The notes beneath the pieces are model-generated. The model was given only the letters and a program-made list of their open reading frames with translations. It ran no database searches and had not been told where the DNA came from. A stretch of DNA of 64,000 nt, taken from the NCBI GenBank assembly GCA_018398575.1, contig JAGTXZ010000011.1, positions 1,116,001-1,180,000 of the forward strand, in the 5' to 3' direction. Numbering within the stretch: the first letter of the stretch is position 1; each line of letters opens with the position of its first letter. The translations under genes were made by a program, and so were the position numbers. The DNA comes from Ampelomyces quisqualis. Taxonomy: Eukaryota; Ascomycota; Dothideomycetes; Pleosporales; Phaeosphaeriaceae. Positions 1-11,187 of this stretch are shown here, one piece after another.

Positions 1-1144
1 TGCTTTAGATAGCTAGTAGGATTATTGTAAACTGCGTCTGTTGTGTACCTTCCTTTGCTATCTATTTTTGTTCTTATAAATACTTTAAAGCTATTCTAAC
101 AACTTTGTATTTAGATCTGTTAAAGTTTAGGTTTTTAATAATGCGCACTCTAACAGCTCTTTAGCGCGTCTCTGCTAATTGTTCTAAATCTAAATTTTTA
201 TTCTTATCTACCTTAGTAGCATTCTTAAGCCTCTTAGAACACTAGCGTACTACTAATTCTCCTACTAGTTGTAAGATGTCCTGCCTATAGCTAGAGAGCG
301 CCTAGTCTTTAGTCTTGTTAGTAGATAGGTTCTTGTTAATAAGCTTTAGTTCTATTTCTGTGCGCTAATAGAACTTCTTTAACCTGTTGCCTAGCGTGTA
401 GCTTTGAAACAGTGCTCTATTAAGCTCCTTAAAGTTGTACTACTTCTTCTCTCTAACTTTATGTATTCTAAATAGCCTCTGCTACTTTAGAAGGAACTTG
501 CTAAGCACCAATTGGTTGTTGTTGTAGTAGGAATCCCTAAGTAGAACTAAGTTGCTAACCTTTAGTTTGTTTGCTCTAGTAACTCTGTTCTTATTAAAGT
601 AGTCCTTGTTGTTGTTTCTTAGTTAGACTGTTCTAGTAATAGATTCTTGTAACCTAATATCTCTCTTTTTAAATTAATAAGCTCTTATAGCTAGGAGCAA
701 AGTAGTATTAGTTACTTCTTTCTAGGGCAAGGTCTGCTAGGTTAGTATACACAATTTAATAGGCAGTACGTGCTTGCAACTATATATAAGAAACGCTAGA
801 GTCTTTCTAGTTACACGCTTAACACTAGTCTAATTAGCCTGTAGAACGCAGTCTAAGTAGTTAACCTATATCCTGCTAAGCTTCTTTAAGGCATCTACTA
901 TTAGCGCGTATCCTTGTTTGATTAAGCCTTAACTCTGTAGATAATAGGCGCTAGCTACTACTCTATGGATTCTAAATTGCTGTTGCAAGTTAATTAGTAG
1001 ATACTTGTTTTTAGGCCCTTTATCAACTGAAATTTGGAGTGGTAGGCCCTATTAGCAGAAGACTTTTCTTTCTAGAAACTTAATAATAGATGCTAAGTCT
1101 GCGTTTAATAGGGCTTTAGCTTTAGCCTACTGCGTTGTAGTGTA

Positions 1145-1219
1145 TTAGGCTACTACAAGAAACTTCTTGCCTCTAGCTAGGGGCATATAGACTACGTCTA
1201 TAGATATCTAGCTAAAGGG
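1145..1219 (-). pseudogene. Integrase core remnant of the Gypsy element
   Basis: Read on the minus strand this stretch gives PF-S-stop-ISIDVV, then YMPLARGKKFLVVA. That matches the beginning of the retroviral-type integrase core in fungal Gypsy elements, where the first catalytic Asp sits in a (S/L)DVVHMP context. The internal TAG and the TAA right after VVA are where RIP would have hit conserved codons. Upstream and downstream frames continue with stops. Confidence 0.7.
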
Positions 1220-2299
1220 CATTATTAGAGAGGTTGTTAGCTAGAGTTCCTCTTAAACTGTTGCTAAGGCGTATACTTAACACTCTAGGCATAACTTAAC
1301 GTAGGACTTAATATTCTTATATTGTCCTTTCTAATAATAACGCGCCTAAACTTTGCGCTATATGCCTTCCTTTCTATAGTATCCTGCTTTATTATGCATG
1401 GCTTTAATAATAGCTAAACATTTGTTAGGTTTGTCTACAATTTGCCGCAGTAGGTCTCCTTTAGTTAGTATTGAGAACAGATACCTTTCCCTTACTGTCA
1501 ATTTAAGTGCTCTCCTTGTAAACTTTTTTATTTTAGCTCTAAAAAGACTATTGGGCTGACAGTAGAATAGAATCTAACAAGCCTAAGCCTAAGATTCTTT
1601 GTTATAGGCTTTATCTAATAGTTAGTCTTTAAAGCTAAAATTAGCTTTACAGCTGCTATAACGTAGGTTAGCTGTGCGCAGGTGTAGGGCAATAGCAAGC
1701 TGTACTAAATTCAATTAAGCGTTAATAAAGTCCTTAATGTCTTCCTCTAGCTTATTAGGTAGCTCCTACTCTAGTTTCTTAGGTCTTCTTAAAAGGGCGT
1801 TAGCTACTACGTTTCTCTTGCCTTTAATATAGACTATGTTAAATTCCTACATGTTAAGAAGCGCTAGCTACTACGTAACAAAAGCTTCTAGCAAGTTAGT
1901 TGTACTTTGCTAAAGCTGTGCAACTAGCGTCTTTGCATCTGTTTCTACAATAAACTCTACTCTATACAAGTAAGTCTAAAACTTCTTTAGCGCTAGAAGC
2001 AGGGCTTTACATTTGTATTTTTATAAGTTCTAATTTTATTTAGATTTAGACTAAACCCTACTTTTGTACTAGATAGGGTGCTAATAACCCTTTAGATCTA
2101 GCTGCATAAGAACTGCGCTCTAACCCTTTTAACTACTATTAATAGATATAACAATTAGGAGTAATAGCTTGTTATAAGAGATAGAGACAAGCGCTAGCGT
2201 AGAATATAGTGCGCGCTTCAATTTATCTATTGCGCCCTGCTGTTCTAAGGACTACTTAAAGGGCGCATTTTTGCGTAGCAGGCAGAATAGCAGTTCTAA

Positions 2300-3000
2300 A
2301 ATAATACTAAAATGCTTAATTTACACTCTGTAATACACGCATATGCTAATAAATATTTAAACGTCTTTTTAGTCTCTACAGAGCAGCTAGGAGAGTATCT
2401 TCTTAATTTTCTTGTAGTTAGGATATTAGCTAGCAGCGTTAACACAATAGCCTACTACAATTATAGATACATAATAGAAGTCTAATTTATAGCCTGATAT
2501 TGTAGCCCCTGCGCGCTTAATGTCTGCTAGAATAGCGTCTATATTGTAAAGATACTCTGCAACGTACTTTCTAATACCTAGTTTAATCTCTGTTCTGTTG
2601 TAGTAGGACTTTAGTCCCTTAATATAAACGTTATCTAGGTAAGGTCTGCAGCGCTCTAGAATGTAATCTTAGCATATTTTAGTTATAATGCGTACAAATT
2701 TGGCAACAGAATTTATTGTACCTATAGGTAGTGTGCACTAGTGTACTAGTCTAATAGGTATATAGAACGCTGTTATATCTTAGGAGTCCTTGTGCAGCTC
2801 TACTTAGTTGTATTCTAAGAAGAAATTAAGCAAGCTTATAATTACGCAACTAGCAAAATCTTTTGCAAATTTATCTAGATTAGGTAGTAGGTTTGCGTTG
2901 CGAATTGTAACCTTGTTAATCTTTTACGCGTTGTTAATAAGCTGATATCCTTTGTCTTTCTTGGCTACTAGAAACTATAGGTTTTGGTATTAACTTCTAC
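2300..3000 (-). pseudogene. Reverse transcriptase remnant of the Gypsy element
   Basis: Minus-strand translation gives FLVAKKDKGYQLIN at about 2930-2980 and, further along, ELHKDS, DITAF and LPIGTINSVAKFVRI. The catalytic box follows as PYLDNVYIKG at 2616-2645, where family members have FLDDVGVKGP. A long conserved tail (LGIRKYVAEYLYNIDA, then GATISGYKLDF) follows. Stops replace Trp/Gln codons but the frame is otherwise kept, so decay was by point transition rather than indel. The second catalytic Asp reads as Asn (GAT AAC), consistent with G-to-A on this strand. Confidence 0.85.
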
Positions 3001-5250
3001 ATAGTTTAAGAGCCCCTTAGTTAATTTACTCCTATACTATTTTAACTACTACTTCTCTAAGTTTTTAGAGAATAGGAAATTAATTAGCTTACTACGCCTT
3101 GTAAAGAATAGTGTTGATTTTGATTAGAGGTACCACCTTATAGCTAACCTGTCCTAATTTACTAAAGTCTTAGGCTAGAGTAGCTTTCTGTTGGTACAGT
3201 AGCTCCTCTAGCATAGCTTGTTCTTGTAGGAGCAGATCTAGGAAGATCTTTATTTTTAACAGGCGTTCTAACATAAGCCTTGTGCCTCTAAAGAACTTTG
3301 TGTATTGTAGCTTAAAGTAGCTTAAGAATAGAGCGTTCTTCTTATTTAGTACCTGTTAAATGCACGCACACTCTTTCCAATCTTTATACCTACTAATATC
3401 TCTTGAGGCCTGTCCTAAGTTGTCTACTAGCTAGACCTTTTAAGCTTTTTGCTTGTGCAAAGTGCTAACGTTAAAGAAGACGTTATTTAATTATAGATTA
3501 GTTGTGCGCTTTAGCTAAATTGTTATTACTTTAATAGGTAACCCCTTCTTGCTAGTTGTTTTACTAAGCTCTTGCTCCTAGAAGCTCTTAGCACTAATAT
3601 TAATCCTAAGACTCTAAGGGAGCTGCCTTACAACACTTGCTATAATATTTTAAGAGTAGTAGCCTACGCTGTCGCTAACAAGCATGTACATTCTATTGCT
3701 GTTACTAATAATAATAGATCTATTAGGCCCTGCGCCTATAGTGCCTACACCTAGCTACTAGAAGAACTGTGTTTCTAAGGGAATAATTAGTAATAAAGAT
3801 TTCTGTTAAAGCTACTCTGTTGCTAACTTTATTACTAGCTAATTATTGCTTAGAGTATTAGAGTCTAGTTAAAGCTGTGTTAAGTTTAATTAATAGTTCT
3901 AGTCTAGCTGTGCAATAGGTTTGGATAGAAGTAAAACGCTAGTAATTACACTTCCCTAATATTTCCTATAAGAGGCCTAGAGTAGAGTCCTAGCGCGTTA
4001 ATCTAATTACCCCTTATATACACAAATCTTATACTATGTTTACTATCCTTGCTAAAGATTTAGTAGTAGGTTAGCCTATTAGTAGCGTACTTAATTCTAG
4101 CTTAAGCGTCTGTTAGAAAGGAATTGCCTAGGATAATTAGGTTTGTGCACTCTTTAAGGATAAAGAAGCTAGTGCAGATTTTAATCCTTCTAATAGTAAT
4201 AGGTACTTTCTATACAATACTTAAGAACCCTTTAGTTAAACTGTTTGCTGCTACTATTTTTGCAGTTCTTATACTCTTTAGCAGAAACGTAATTAGAAGC
4301 ATAGCTTATTCTACTGTTTCTCTTTTTATAGTGTTAAGCTCTGCGCTAGAGTTAATAAGGCTAAGAAACTAGGTCTCCTTAATGTTAATAGGTACTTTTA
4401 GGCACTCCCTCCTAAGGTGCTCTACGCCTAAGGCTTAATTATACTCCCTCTAACAGTAAGTAGGCTTGCAGAAGTCCTTATTAGTAGCAAGCTTAAGGCC
4501 TAGTTCTTTATTGCGTTAGATATACCTTTTAATCTAGCTAATCTCTAGGTCTAACTAGTGTTTAGTATTAATACTAAAGCACTTACTTACTTTTCTGTTT
4601 ACTGCCTTAACTAGCACGTAGTCTAAGAGTAAGCTCTAGGTTAGCAAGTTAACACTAGCACTTATAGTAGGTTAGTCTCTATCTAAGTCTTTATTAGCGC
4701 TTTTAACTGTTATATAGCGTGTTAAGGTAACTAAAAGGTCCTTAAACTTAGCTAGCGTGTAGCTTGCTTAGAATAGTTTTTTCTTAACCTCTAGCATATT
4801 GCCAATAACAGTCTTAAGTAGTAATAGAACTAGAGTGTTAAGGATGCGTTAGATAACTAATTAGGCGTTGGCCTTAAACTTCTAGACTAGCTACTGCTTC
4901 TTTAGGTTCCTCTCCTTTTACTCTACTGCGTAGGTAGGCTTTAACAGCCCTTTAGTTAGTTAGGTAACATTCTCTATTTCTATATCTCCTGATCTATTAC
5001 TGCTTACAAATTAAACTAAGTAGTCTTAGCTTAGCTTCTTAGTTATAAAGTAGCTGTTATTTCTGTCCCTATAACCTTTTAAGTGTAGAATCCTATTAAC
5101 TGGTTTCTGAAGTAGTTTCTAAACCTAAACCTAACTGTATACAGGCTAACTGTCACTACGCTTTACTTAGTTTTGGCTAATAACTGTAGCTAATACTAAG
5201 CTACTATTAGTAAGGAGTTCCTTAGATTTAGTTGTAAGGTAGTCTAACAT

Positions 5251-5549
5251 TGTAACAACGCAGGTAGGTACAGCTATTAGGATTAAATTGGATACGTATT
5301 AGAGGCATATAGAAGTGCGTGTTGTATCAGAGATTCTAGATTAGCTATACACCTATAGGTCTTGTACAGAAGGACAAGAGAAACTTGTCCTCTATCTATG
5401 CTATAGGCTTATATTTATAGTAGGCGTAGCAGCTAAGTTAGAGCGCTGTTAGAGCGCTTTTAGTTCTAATCTGCTAGCTTCCTACATAATCTGTTACTAA
5501 GCCTTTATAAGGTATTAGATGTAACATGTGTTTGCATATACTTGTTACA
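5251..5549 (+). mobile_element. Solo LTR nested in the Gypsy element
   Basis: A 299-bp unit starts TGTAAC and ends GTTACA (inverted TG...CA ends). It is flanked on both sides by the 5-bp direct repeat AACAT (5246-5250 and 5550-5554). It is a diverged copy of the unit at 10893-11182, so it is an LTR left after recombination of a different element that had inserted between gag and pol. It is strongly RIP-mutated throughout. Confidence 0.85.
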
Positions 5550-5863
5550 AACATGTTCTAATACTTATTGCAGTTTGCTTCTAATAACGCTCTTAAGGTA
5601 TTAGGTACTAACTGTATAGAGACTGCGTTATTCTTAATAGGAATAGAGAAACTAGGTCTGCTTATAAACTTAGATTTAACCTTAAGAGGGTTAACGTTAC
5701 GTTTTAGAAAGCGCCTCTTAATCTTAGCTAAAATAGTCTTAGCCTATTATGCGTTGCTAAGGCTAGTAACTTAGCCCTGTAGGTTGTTAGGCGTCCTCTA
5801 TTAGAGTATATTGCGTTTGTTAAAGAAGCACTAGCTGTTAGTAATAAAGCCTCTTAGTGTTAA

Positions 5864-5905
5864 GCAGTCCTGCTTTAAATGCCCTGTCTTATCACAAACC
5901 TAACA
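5864..5905 (-). pseudogene. Gag CCHC zinc knuckle remnant
   Basis: The minus strand reads C-stop-V-C-D-K-T-G-H-L-K-Q-D-C over 14 codons. This is a CX2CX4HX4C zinc knuckle of a retroelement Gag with one codon turned into TAG. It fixes the element's orientation: Gag lies at higher coordinates than RT. The region from here to about 7.8 kb should hold the rest of Gag, but I could not recognise further motifs. Confidence 0.8.
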
Positions 5906-7964
5906 GTTTATTCTAAAGCTACTTAGTAGTCCTCTACTAGGACGTCTCTGCTAGTAACTCTAATTGTTGTTTAAGTAGCTGTAGTTCTAGCTATTGCGCT
6001 AATAGTTGTTATTCCTCTGTGCTTACTACTGTTGCCTATAGTTCTAATAGCCCTAGTTCTATAGAGCTAGCTAAGGCATGTACAATTACAGGGCTCTTAA
6101 TTGCTCTTTAGTTTGCTTGCGAACTAAGGTATAAATAACTAGGTTGTTTATAAGCTCTGCTTTGCAGAGGTCTATTACATACTCTATAGCTACTGCTTAA
6201 TAGTTATTTAGTTAAGCCTAAGCTGTAGCATCTTATCTACAAGGTTATCTACTTTATTCTTTATAGGCGCTGTACTAAGAGGAGCTTGCTTGCGCTAGTT
6301 CCTAGATAGAGTGCTCTTTGTTAGCAACTAAAGAGTAGCAGGTTAGAAGTTTGTTCCTAGCTTAATTCTAGGTTTAAAGTTATTTTGCTGCAGTAGGGCT
6401 AATAGTTGTTTAGCTACTAGTTTTACTTTAAACTCTACCTCTAGTTTAAAGGCTCTTATAGCTTCTACTAGATTTAACATACGCGCTTCTTTCTCTACTT
6501 CTAGGCGCTTTGCTAGATAGTCTTAGATCTTTTTATACTTAAAGTCCTTTAGGGTGTCTGTTTTTAGGCTAAACTTCTCTAGGATCTTTGTTGCGTGTTA
6601 GAGCGGCAGTCCCTTAACAAGGTAGTAGCTGTAACAGTCCTTATTAATAGTGCCTGCTTTAATACACCTTTTACTATAGATTTAAAAGTCCTGCAAGTAG
6701 TCTCTAATCTTTAGGTCTAATCTTATTTGGTACTAACCTAGCTAGTGTTTAAAGTACTCTACACGCTCTTTCTATTAACCTTTGTTATTATTTCTAAAGC
6801 GTTGTTAAAGGCTATTGCAGAGCTCTCTCTACAAGTAGTTGTCTTAGGCTTCTGCATACTCTTTAGACGCCTGTATAATAGTTCTCTGTCTTAGCTTATA
6901 GTAGGTAACTAGTCTGTTAATTATTATCTAGTCTGTAAAGCTATAGTACTTTAAGAAGTCCTTAAAGCGCTCTAGAAAGTCTGTAACGTTAGTTCTATTA
7001 AACAACAGCATGTTTTCTACTAGGTAAGATAGTAGCTGCGTTGTATATAATAGGGACTACACTTAGTTAAAAGACTCTGCTAGCATCTAAAGAGCCCTTA
7101 ACATTAAGTTATCTTAGCCTATGCTTCTGCGCCTAGAGTGCCCTTTTAATAGCTGTTTAGCCTGCTCCTTTAGTACACTACTTATATTTGCGCTAGCTTC
7201 TCTTATTAACTCTACAGGCGTTAGTAGTAGAGCTTCCTGTCTGTTAGGGTATTTAAGGCGTTAACAACTTAATATGCTGTTAAGCAGTTCTATATTATCT
7301 CTGCGTTGCTTTTGTAGGCTGCCTAAACAGTAGTTAGAGTTTATTTAAATAAACTAGAGAAGAGTAATAGCCTAGAAGACTAGGATTAAGGTTACTGCTT
7401 TGTGTAGGGTTGCTAAAAAGCTAAAGGCTTAAGCTTTTCTAATGTCTGATAGCGCTTCTGTTATAAAGTCTACTAATTTCTTTCTAATTTCTTTATACTT
7501 GCTGTCTAAGCAATTGTTAATTTCCTCTTCCTTCTAACTGCCTGTTTTAATGTCTTTCTTAGTCTGCTCTTAGTTGTTTCTGCTATCTATACTCTAGAAC
7601 TTCTTTAGTATGCTATATGCTTAGTAGGGCGTAATAACTTTGCACTTTTGCTTAGCCTAATACAGCTTTAGCTGCAGCTTGCGTCTTGCTCCTTTAGCTA
7701 TTGCTCTACATTTTAGAGTCTACTTAATCCCCCTTTTGACTTAGTTCTAGTAGTAGCTAATCTAGGTACTTTAGATAGGCGTTGCTCTAGATCCTACTTT
7801 CTGTTTCTCTAATCTTAGAGTATTAACTTCATGTCCTTAGAATAGATACTAATTATATTCTAGAGAGAACTATAGAGGCTTGCTAAACACTTATTAGACT
7901 GTTAAGTTCCTACAATTCCTAGGTTACAAGGACTACAGAAGAGCGTAGGTGTATGCGCAGGTGC

Positions 7965-8555
7965 GCAGCCTTCTAAGGCCTAGGCTAATAGGAATTTAGA
8001 GTTGTAATTAGTTGCTATATGTAGTAGAGCGTTATTTACCTCTAAGGCCTATTAGATTTGATATAGATTTGAATATATTATTATTAGGTGTGTGTGTTGT
8101 AGCTTGTTCTGTCCTCTAATAGCCCTTTAGCTATTATATCTTATCTATGCCCTTAGCTATACCCTAAGCGTTCTTTAGACTTACTTTCTATGTTACTTTA
8201 CTACAGTAAGATGCTACTACTACTAGTAGATAGTATTCTAGCCTTTAACAAAATTAGTAAAGACCTTAGAGTAGAGCTTTCTCTTACCCTAGTAAGAGCT
8301 GTAGCGTAGTATAGTAAAGTAACATAGAAAGTAAGTCTAAAGAACGCTTAGGGTATAGCTAAGAGTATAGACAAGATATAATAGCTAAAGAGCTATTAGA
8401 GAACAATAACTAACATATATATATAATAATAATATATTTAATTCTATATTAAATCTAATAGGCCTTAGAGGTAAATAACACTCTACTACAGTAGGCTACT
8501 AACTATAAGGTTATAATAGGTGCTAGTAAGCCTTAGGCTCTTAGCGTAATAGAGG
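7965..8555. repeat. Long inverted repeat, arms about 240 bp, loop about 105 bp
   Basis: The left arm (about 7965-8203) and right arm (about 8311-8555) are imperfect reverse complements. They share, for example, the string for TTATTTACCTCTAAGGCC and the one for AACGCTTAGGGTATAGC. Both arms are RIP-mutated. The arms lie where the 5' LTR of the minus-strand Gypsy is expected, so this may be an LTR and an inverted LTR fragment head to head; an independent foldback element is the alternative. Confidence 0.75.
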
Positions 8556-8559
8556 TAAA

Positions 8560-9370
8560 TTAAAATTACTAACTTAATATTAGAAACGCTACTATAGCAG
8601 GTAACAGGCGTAGCCTAACTGCTAGGTTAGTAACGTTGTAACGCTAGTATTACACTACTTATAGAGATAATAAGAGTAAGAAGTAGTATAAGTATAGTGC
8701 TTATAGTAATTAATATAAAGGTAATAGAGTTATAATAGTGTAAAGCTAAGAGATAGTGTAGTAGTAATAGTAATGTAATTATTACTAAAGAAGTAAAAAA
8801 GATTAGGTACATAAATTCTACTATATTTCTACTATTACTATAGCTACTAGCTGCCTCTTAGATTTACTTAGAGTTTTAGCCTTAGTATAACAATAGCTTT
8901 TATAACAATAATGTTAAGTACGCGCTAACAAGACCTAACGTTATATAAATTGCTAAGATAGTAATTCTAGAAAAGAAAGAATAATTATAAGGATACTATA
9001 GCGTAGAGCTGTTAGTTGCGCAATAATGCGCCTGCACTACTATAACGCTACTCTAGCTGTTACACGCGTAAAACGCATATAACTATCTTAGCATCTTAAT
9101 AGCGCTATACTAGCGCAGACTTAGTATATTCTAGTTATAAGGATATATATCTAGTTATACCTATAAAAGAGTAGTTCTGCACTAAAGCTGTAGAATAGAA
9201 ATTAACTTACTTCTATCTATACTACTATTGTTATCTTATAACTTTGCTGCTATATCAACCTCTTACACTAAGTAATACTATAGATTAAATTGTTATAAGT
9301 AAAAAGATTATATTACTTCTTCTATACTATATAAAGATAAGTTAGCTGAAATACACTAAGCTACGTTAGG
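8560..9370. other. AT-rich RIP-mutated sequence, no recognisable feature
   Basis: TA- and CTAG-rich DNA without coding signal. The only open frame (8627-8812, minus) would encode a Leu/Ile/Ser-rich low-complexity peptide of the kind RIP-mutated DNA produces by chance. Probably an older transposon relic, beyond recognition by eye. Confidence 0.6.
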
Positions 9371-9400
9371 AAAATTTAAGATTGATCTGATTGGCCTAAT

Positions 9401-9417
9401 CGCCGCGACTCGCGGCG
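9401..9417. repeat. GC-rich perfect hairpin
   Basis: A 7-bp GC-only stem (CGCCGCG / CGCGGCG) with a 3-nt loop sits in a small unmutated pocket within the AT-rich block. It lies just upstream of the 11-mer and 9-mer repeats, so it may belong to the end of the element that carried those repeats. Confidence 0.6.
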
Positions 9418-9474
9418 GCCCAACAGCAATACTATCTACTAGACAATTTGCCAAAGTTGCCCCACTCACTTCTG

Positions 9475-9561
9475 GTCGCTAGCAAGTCGCTAGCGAGTTG
9501 CTAGCAACCTAACAGTGTCGCTAGTGTTGCTAGTGTCGCTAGTGTCGCTAATGTCGCCAAT
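9475..9561. repeat. Tandem 11-mers followed by tandem 9-mers
   Basis: Three 11-bp units of type GTCGCTAGCRA (9475-9507) are followed, after a 9-bp gap, by five 9-bp units of type GTCGCTAGT (9517-9561) that drift to GTCGCCAAT. A matching run lies at 10166-10192 on the other side of the foldback element. Confidence 0.8.
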
Positions 9562-9595
9562 TTTACTCACGTGACTGTATTGCTGTATTTTCATG

Positions 9596-10024
9596 ATTAC
9601 GTAAGTAACCTAAAAATACAAAATATAGAGCAGAATTCCCTCTTTAAAATGCACTATTCAGATTTTTTTTAGCTACTCTAGTTATTAAGATATAGCGCGT
9701 TGAAGTTATAAACTTTTTTAAAAAAACTTTAAAGTACGTTTAACACAGTAGATCTCAACGCCCACACTATAATATATTAAATTAAAATAGTTCTAAAGTA
9801 AAATCTACACTTTAGTTACTATTTCTTTAAAAAAAAATATAATATATTATCTAGTTAAAGTGCTAGAGCTTTAGCGAAAACAAGCCTTGGCAAAGAACAT
9901 TAAAAAGTTACAAACTTCACTGCTGTGCATCTTAGCAACTAGAGCAGCTATAAAAATTCTAAATAGTGCGTTTTAAAGAGGGAATTAAGCTCTATATTTT
10001 AGGTTTTTAGAATAATTACGTAAT
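9596..10024. mobile_element. MITE-like foldback element
   Basis: About 429 bp with terminal inverted repeats of about 125-130 bp (left 9596 to about 9726, right about 9900 to 10024). Both ends carry the palindrome ATTACGTAA. Shared arm strings include AATTCCCTCTTTAAAA and TAGCTRCTCTAGTT. The roughly 170-bp centre is AT-rich and non-coding. I see no clear target-site duplication. Without a transposase, this would be a non-autonomous foldback element, mutated by RIP. Confidence 0.65.
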
Positions 10025-10165
10025 TGCGCGGGTGGGGCAGGTAGGTCCAGTGGATCAGGTGGATTAATTTGGGCGTTTTTGTCTAATTAGGCGGCCAGAA
10101 CAAATAGGGGTAGCTAGGCACCGTAGACTACGGTTGAAAACTATCTGGTCGACCGTTCTAACAAT

Positions 10166-10192
10166 GTCGCCAATGTCGCGGATGTTGCCAAC
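10166..10192. repeat. Three 9-mer units related to the array at 9517
   Basis: Three consecutive 9-bp units (GTCGCCAAT, GTCGCGGAT, GTTGCCAAC) repeat the motif seen left of the foldback element. The two runs may once have been a single array or the two ends of one host element. Confidence 0.65.
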
Positions 10193-10204
10193 GTTGTGTT
10201 TTCC

Positions 10205-10887
10205 TGACGTAAGAGACAGTTTAATTAGTTAGTCTAGTTCTAAATAGATTCTTACTTAAGTCCTTAGTAATATACTTAGGTATTATACGTAACAATCTTA
10301 TAATCTACTAATTTACATACTCTTTTACAGGTAAGAAGTACTATTATCATATTAACTTTAGTATTTTTTTTATAGTACTAGTACTAATCTTCTTTAAGTA
10401 GAATATAACGTTTTACTTAAGGTATAAAATAAAAACCTTAGTCTAGACTCTAGGTCTAACTCTATCTTTATTCTTGCTAATTTATAATTACTAAAAAACT
10501 TCTAATTGGTATTAAATAGATTGTCTGTTGTATAAATTAATAGGTAGTTAGATTCTAGTATAATTATATACAAAGAGAGGTAAATAGGTGTTTAATTATT
10601 TTATATTCTATCTATAGTTTAAGTTAAAAGAAGTTAAGATAGTTTTCTATATAGATTAGCTAGTTTACGTAATTAGCCTTAGCATTAACTCTTTGTGCAA
10701 TAGGTATTACTAACACTTTTCTAATATACTACCTAATTTAGATTCTTATTTAATTTACTCTATCTAATCAATCTAATTAATCTAATAAATTAGATTAATT
10801 AGATTAGCAATATAAAACACTAGATTAGATTAGATTAATAGCTAAAACAGCTAGATTAATTAATCAGATTGCAATCCAGATTAATTG
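10205..10887. other. AT-rich RIP-mutated sequence with a 40-bp palindrome
   Basis: No coding signal. The notable structure is a near-perfect palindrome of TCTAAT/ATTAGA units at about 10766-10807, followed by a run of TTAGATTAGATTAG type. It is probably simple-sequence drift within RIP-mutated DNA. Confidence 0.55.
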
Positions 10888-10892
10888 TTAAC

Positions 10893-11182
10893 TGTAACAA
10901 CGCAGGTAGGTACAGCTATTAGAGTTAAATCAGATACGTATTAGAGGTATATAGGAGTGTGTATTGTATTAGAGATTCTGGATTAGCTATACACCTATAG
11001 GTTTTGTACGGAAGGACAAGAAAAACTTGTCCTCTATCTAATGCTATGGGCTCATATTTATAGTCAAGATGGCAACTGAGTCAGAGCGGGTTCAGGGTGC
11101 TTTTCGCGTTGTTCTTGCCAGCCTCTTCATGATCTGTTACTGAGCCCAAATGAGGTATCAGATGTAACATGTGTTTGTTACA
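10893..11182 (+). mobile_element. Solo LTR at the edge of the AT-rich block
   Basis: A 290-bp unit begins TGTAAC and ends GTTACA. It is flanked by perfect TTAAC duplications at 10888-10892 and 11183-11187. It belongs to the same family as 5251-5549. Its left part (to about 11045) carries TA-rich RIP-type changes, whereas the right part keeps CA/TG dinucleotides, for example where the other copy has TA in the same position. No internal region is present, so it is a solo LTR. Confidence 0.88.
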
Positions 11183-11187
11183 TTAAC

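Larger units (their letters stand above)
1..7898 (-). mobile_element. RIP-degraded Ty3/Gypsy LTR retrotransposon, 3' end beyond the window
   Basis: A Gypsy-type gag-pol can be read on the minus strand through many stop codons. In transcription order: a Gag zinc knuckle (5864-5905), a gap holding a nested solo LTR, reverse transcriptase (about 2300-3000) and integrase (about 1145-1219). The reading frame is largely kept; the damage is mostly TGG to TAG and CAA/CAG to TAA/TAG, which is the RIP signature, and the block is very rich in TA and CTAG. The order gag-RT-integrase places the 5' LTR near 7.9-8.2 kb and the 3' LTR before base 1. The right boundary is approximate: a TGTTAAG at about 7899 could be the LTR edge. 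Not functional. Confidence 0.85.

Noticed and set aside
3572..5774. Plus-strand open frames of 60-82 codons inside the AT-rich block (3572, 4124, 5568)
   Set aside because: They lie antisense to the Gypsy relic, have low-complexity Leu/Ile/Arg-rich products and no similarity; expected by chance in RIP-mutated DNA.
8627..8812. Minus-strand 61-codon hydrophobic frame
   Set aside because: Made of Leu/Ile/Ser/Thr from TA-rich sequence; no start context or neighbours to support a membrane peptide.
10764..10870. TTAGATTAG-like runs as a possible telomere repeat
   Set aside because: The unit is ATTAG/AGATT and irregular, not TTAGGG, and it lies inside RIP-mutated DNA.
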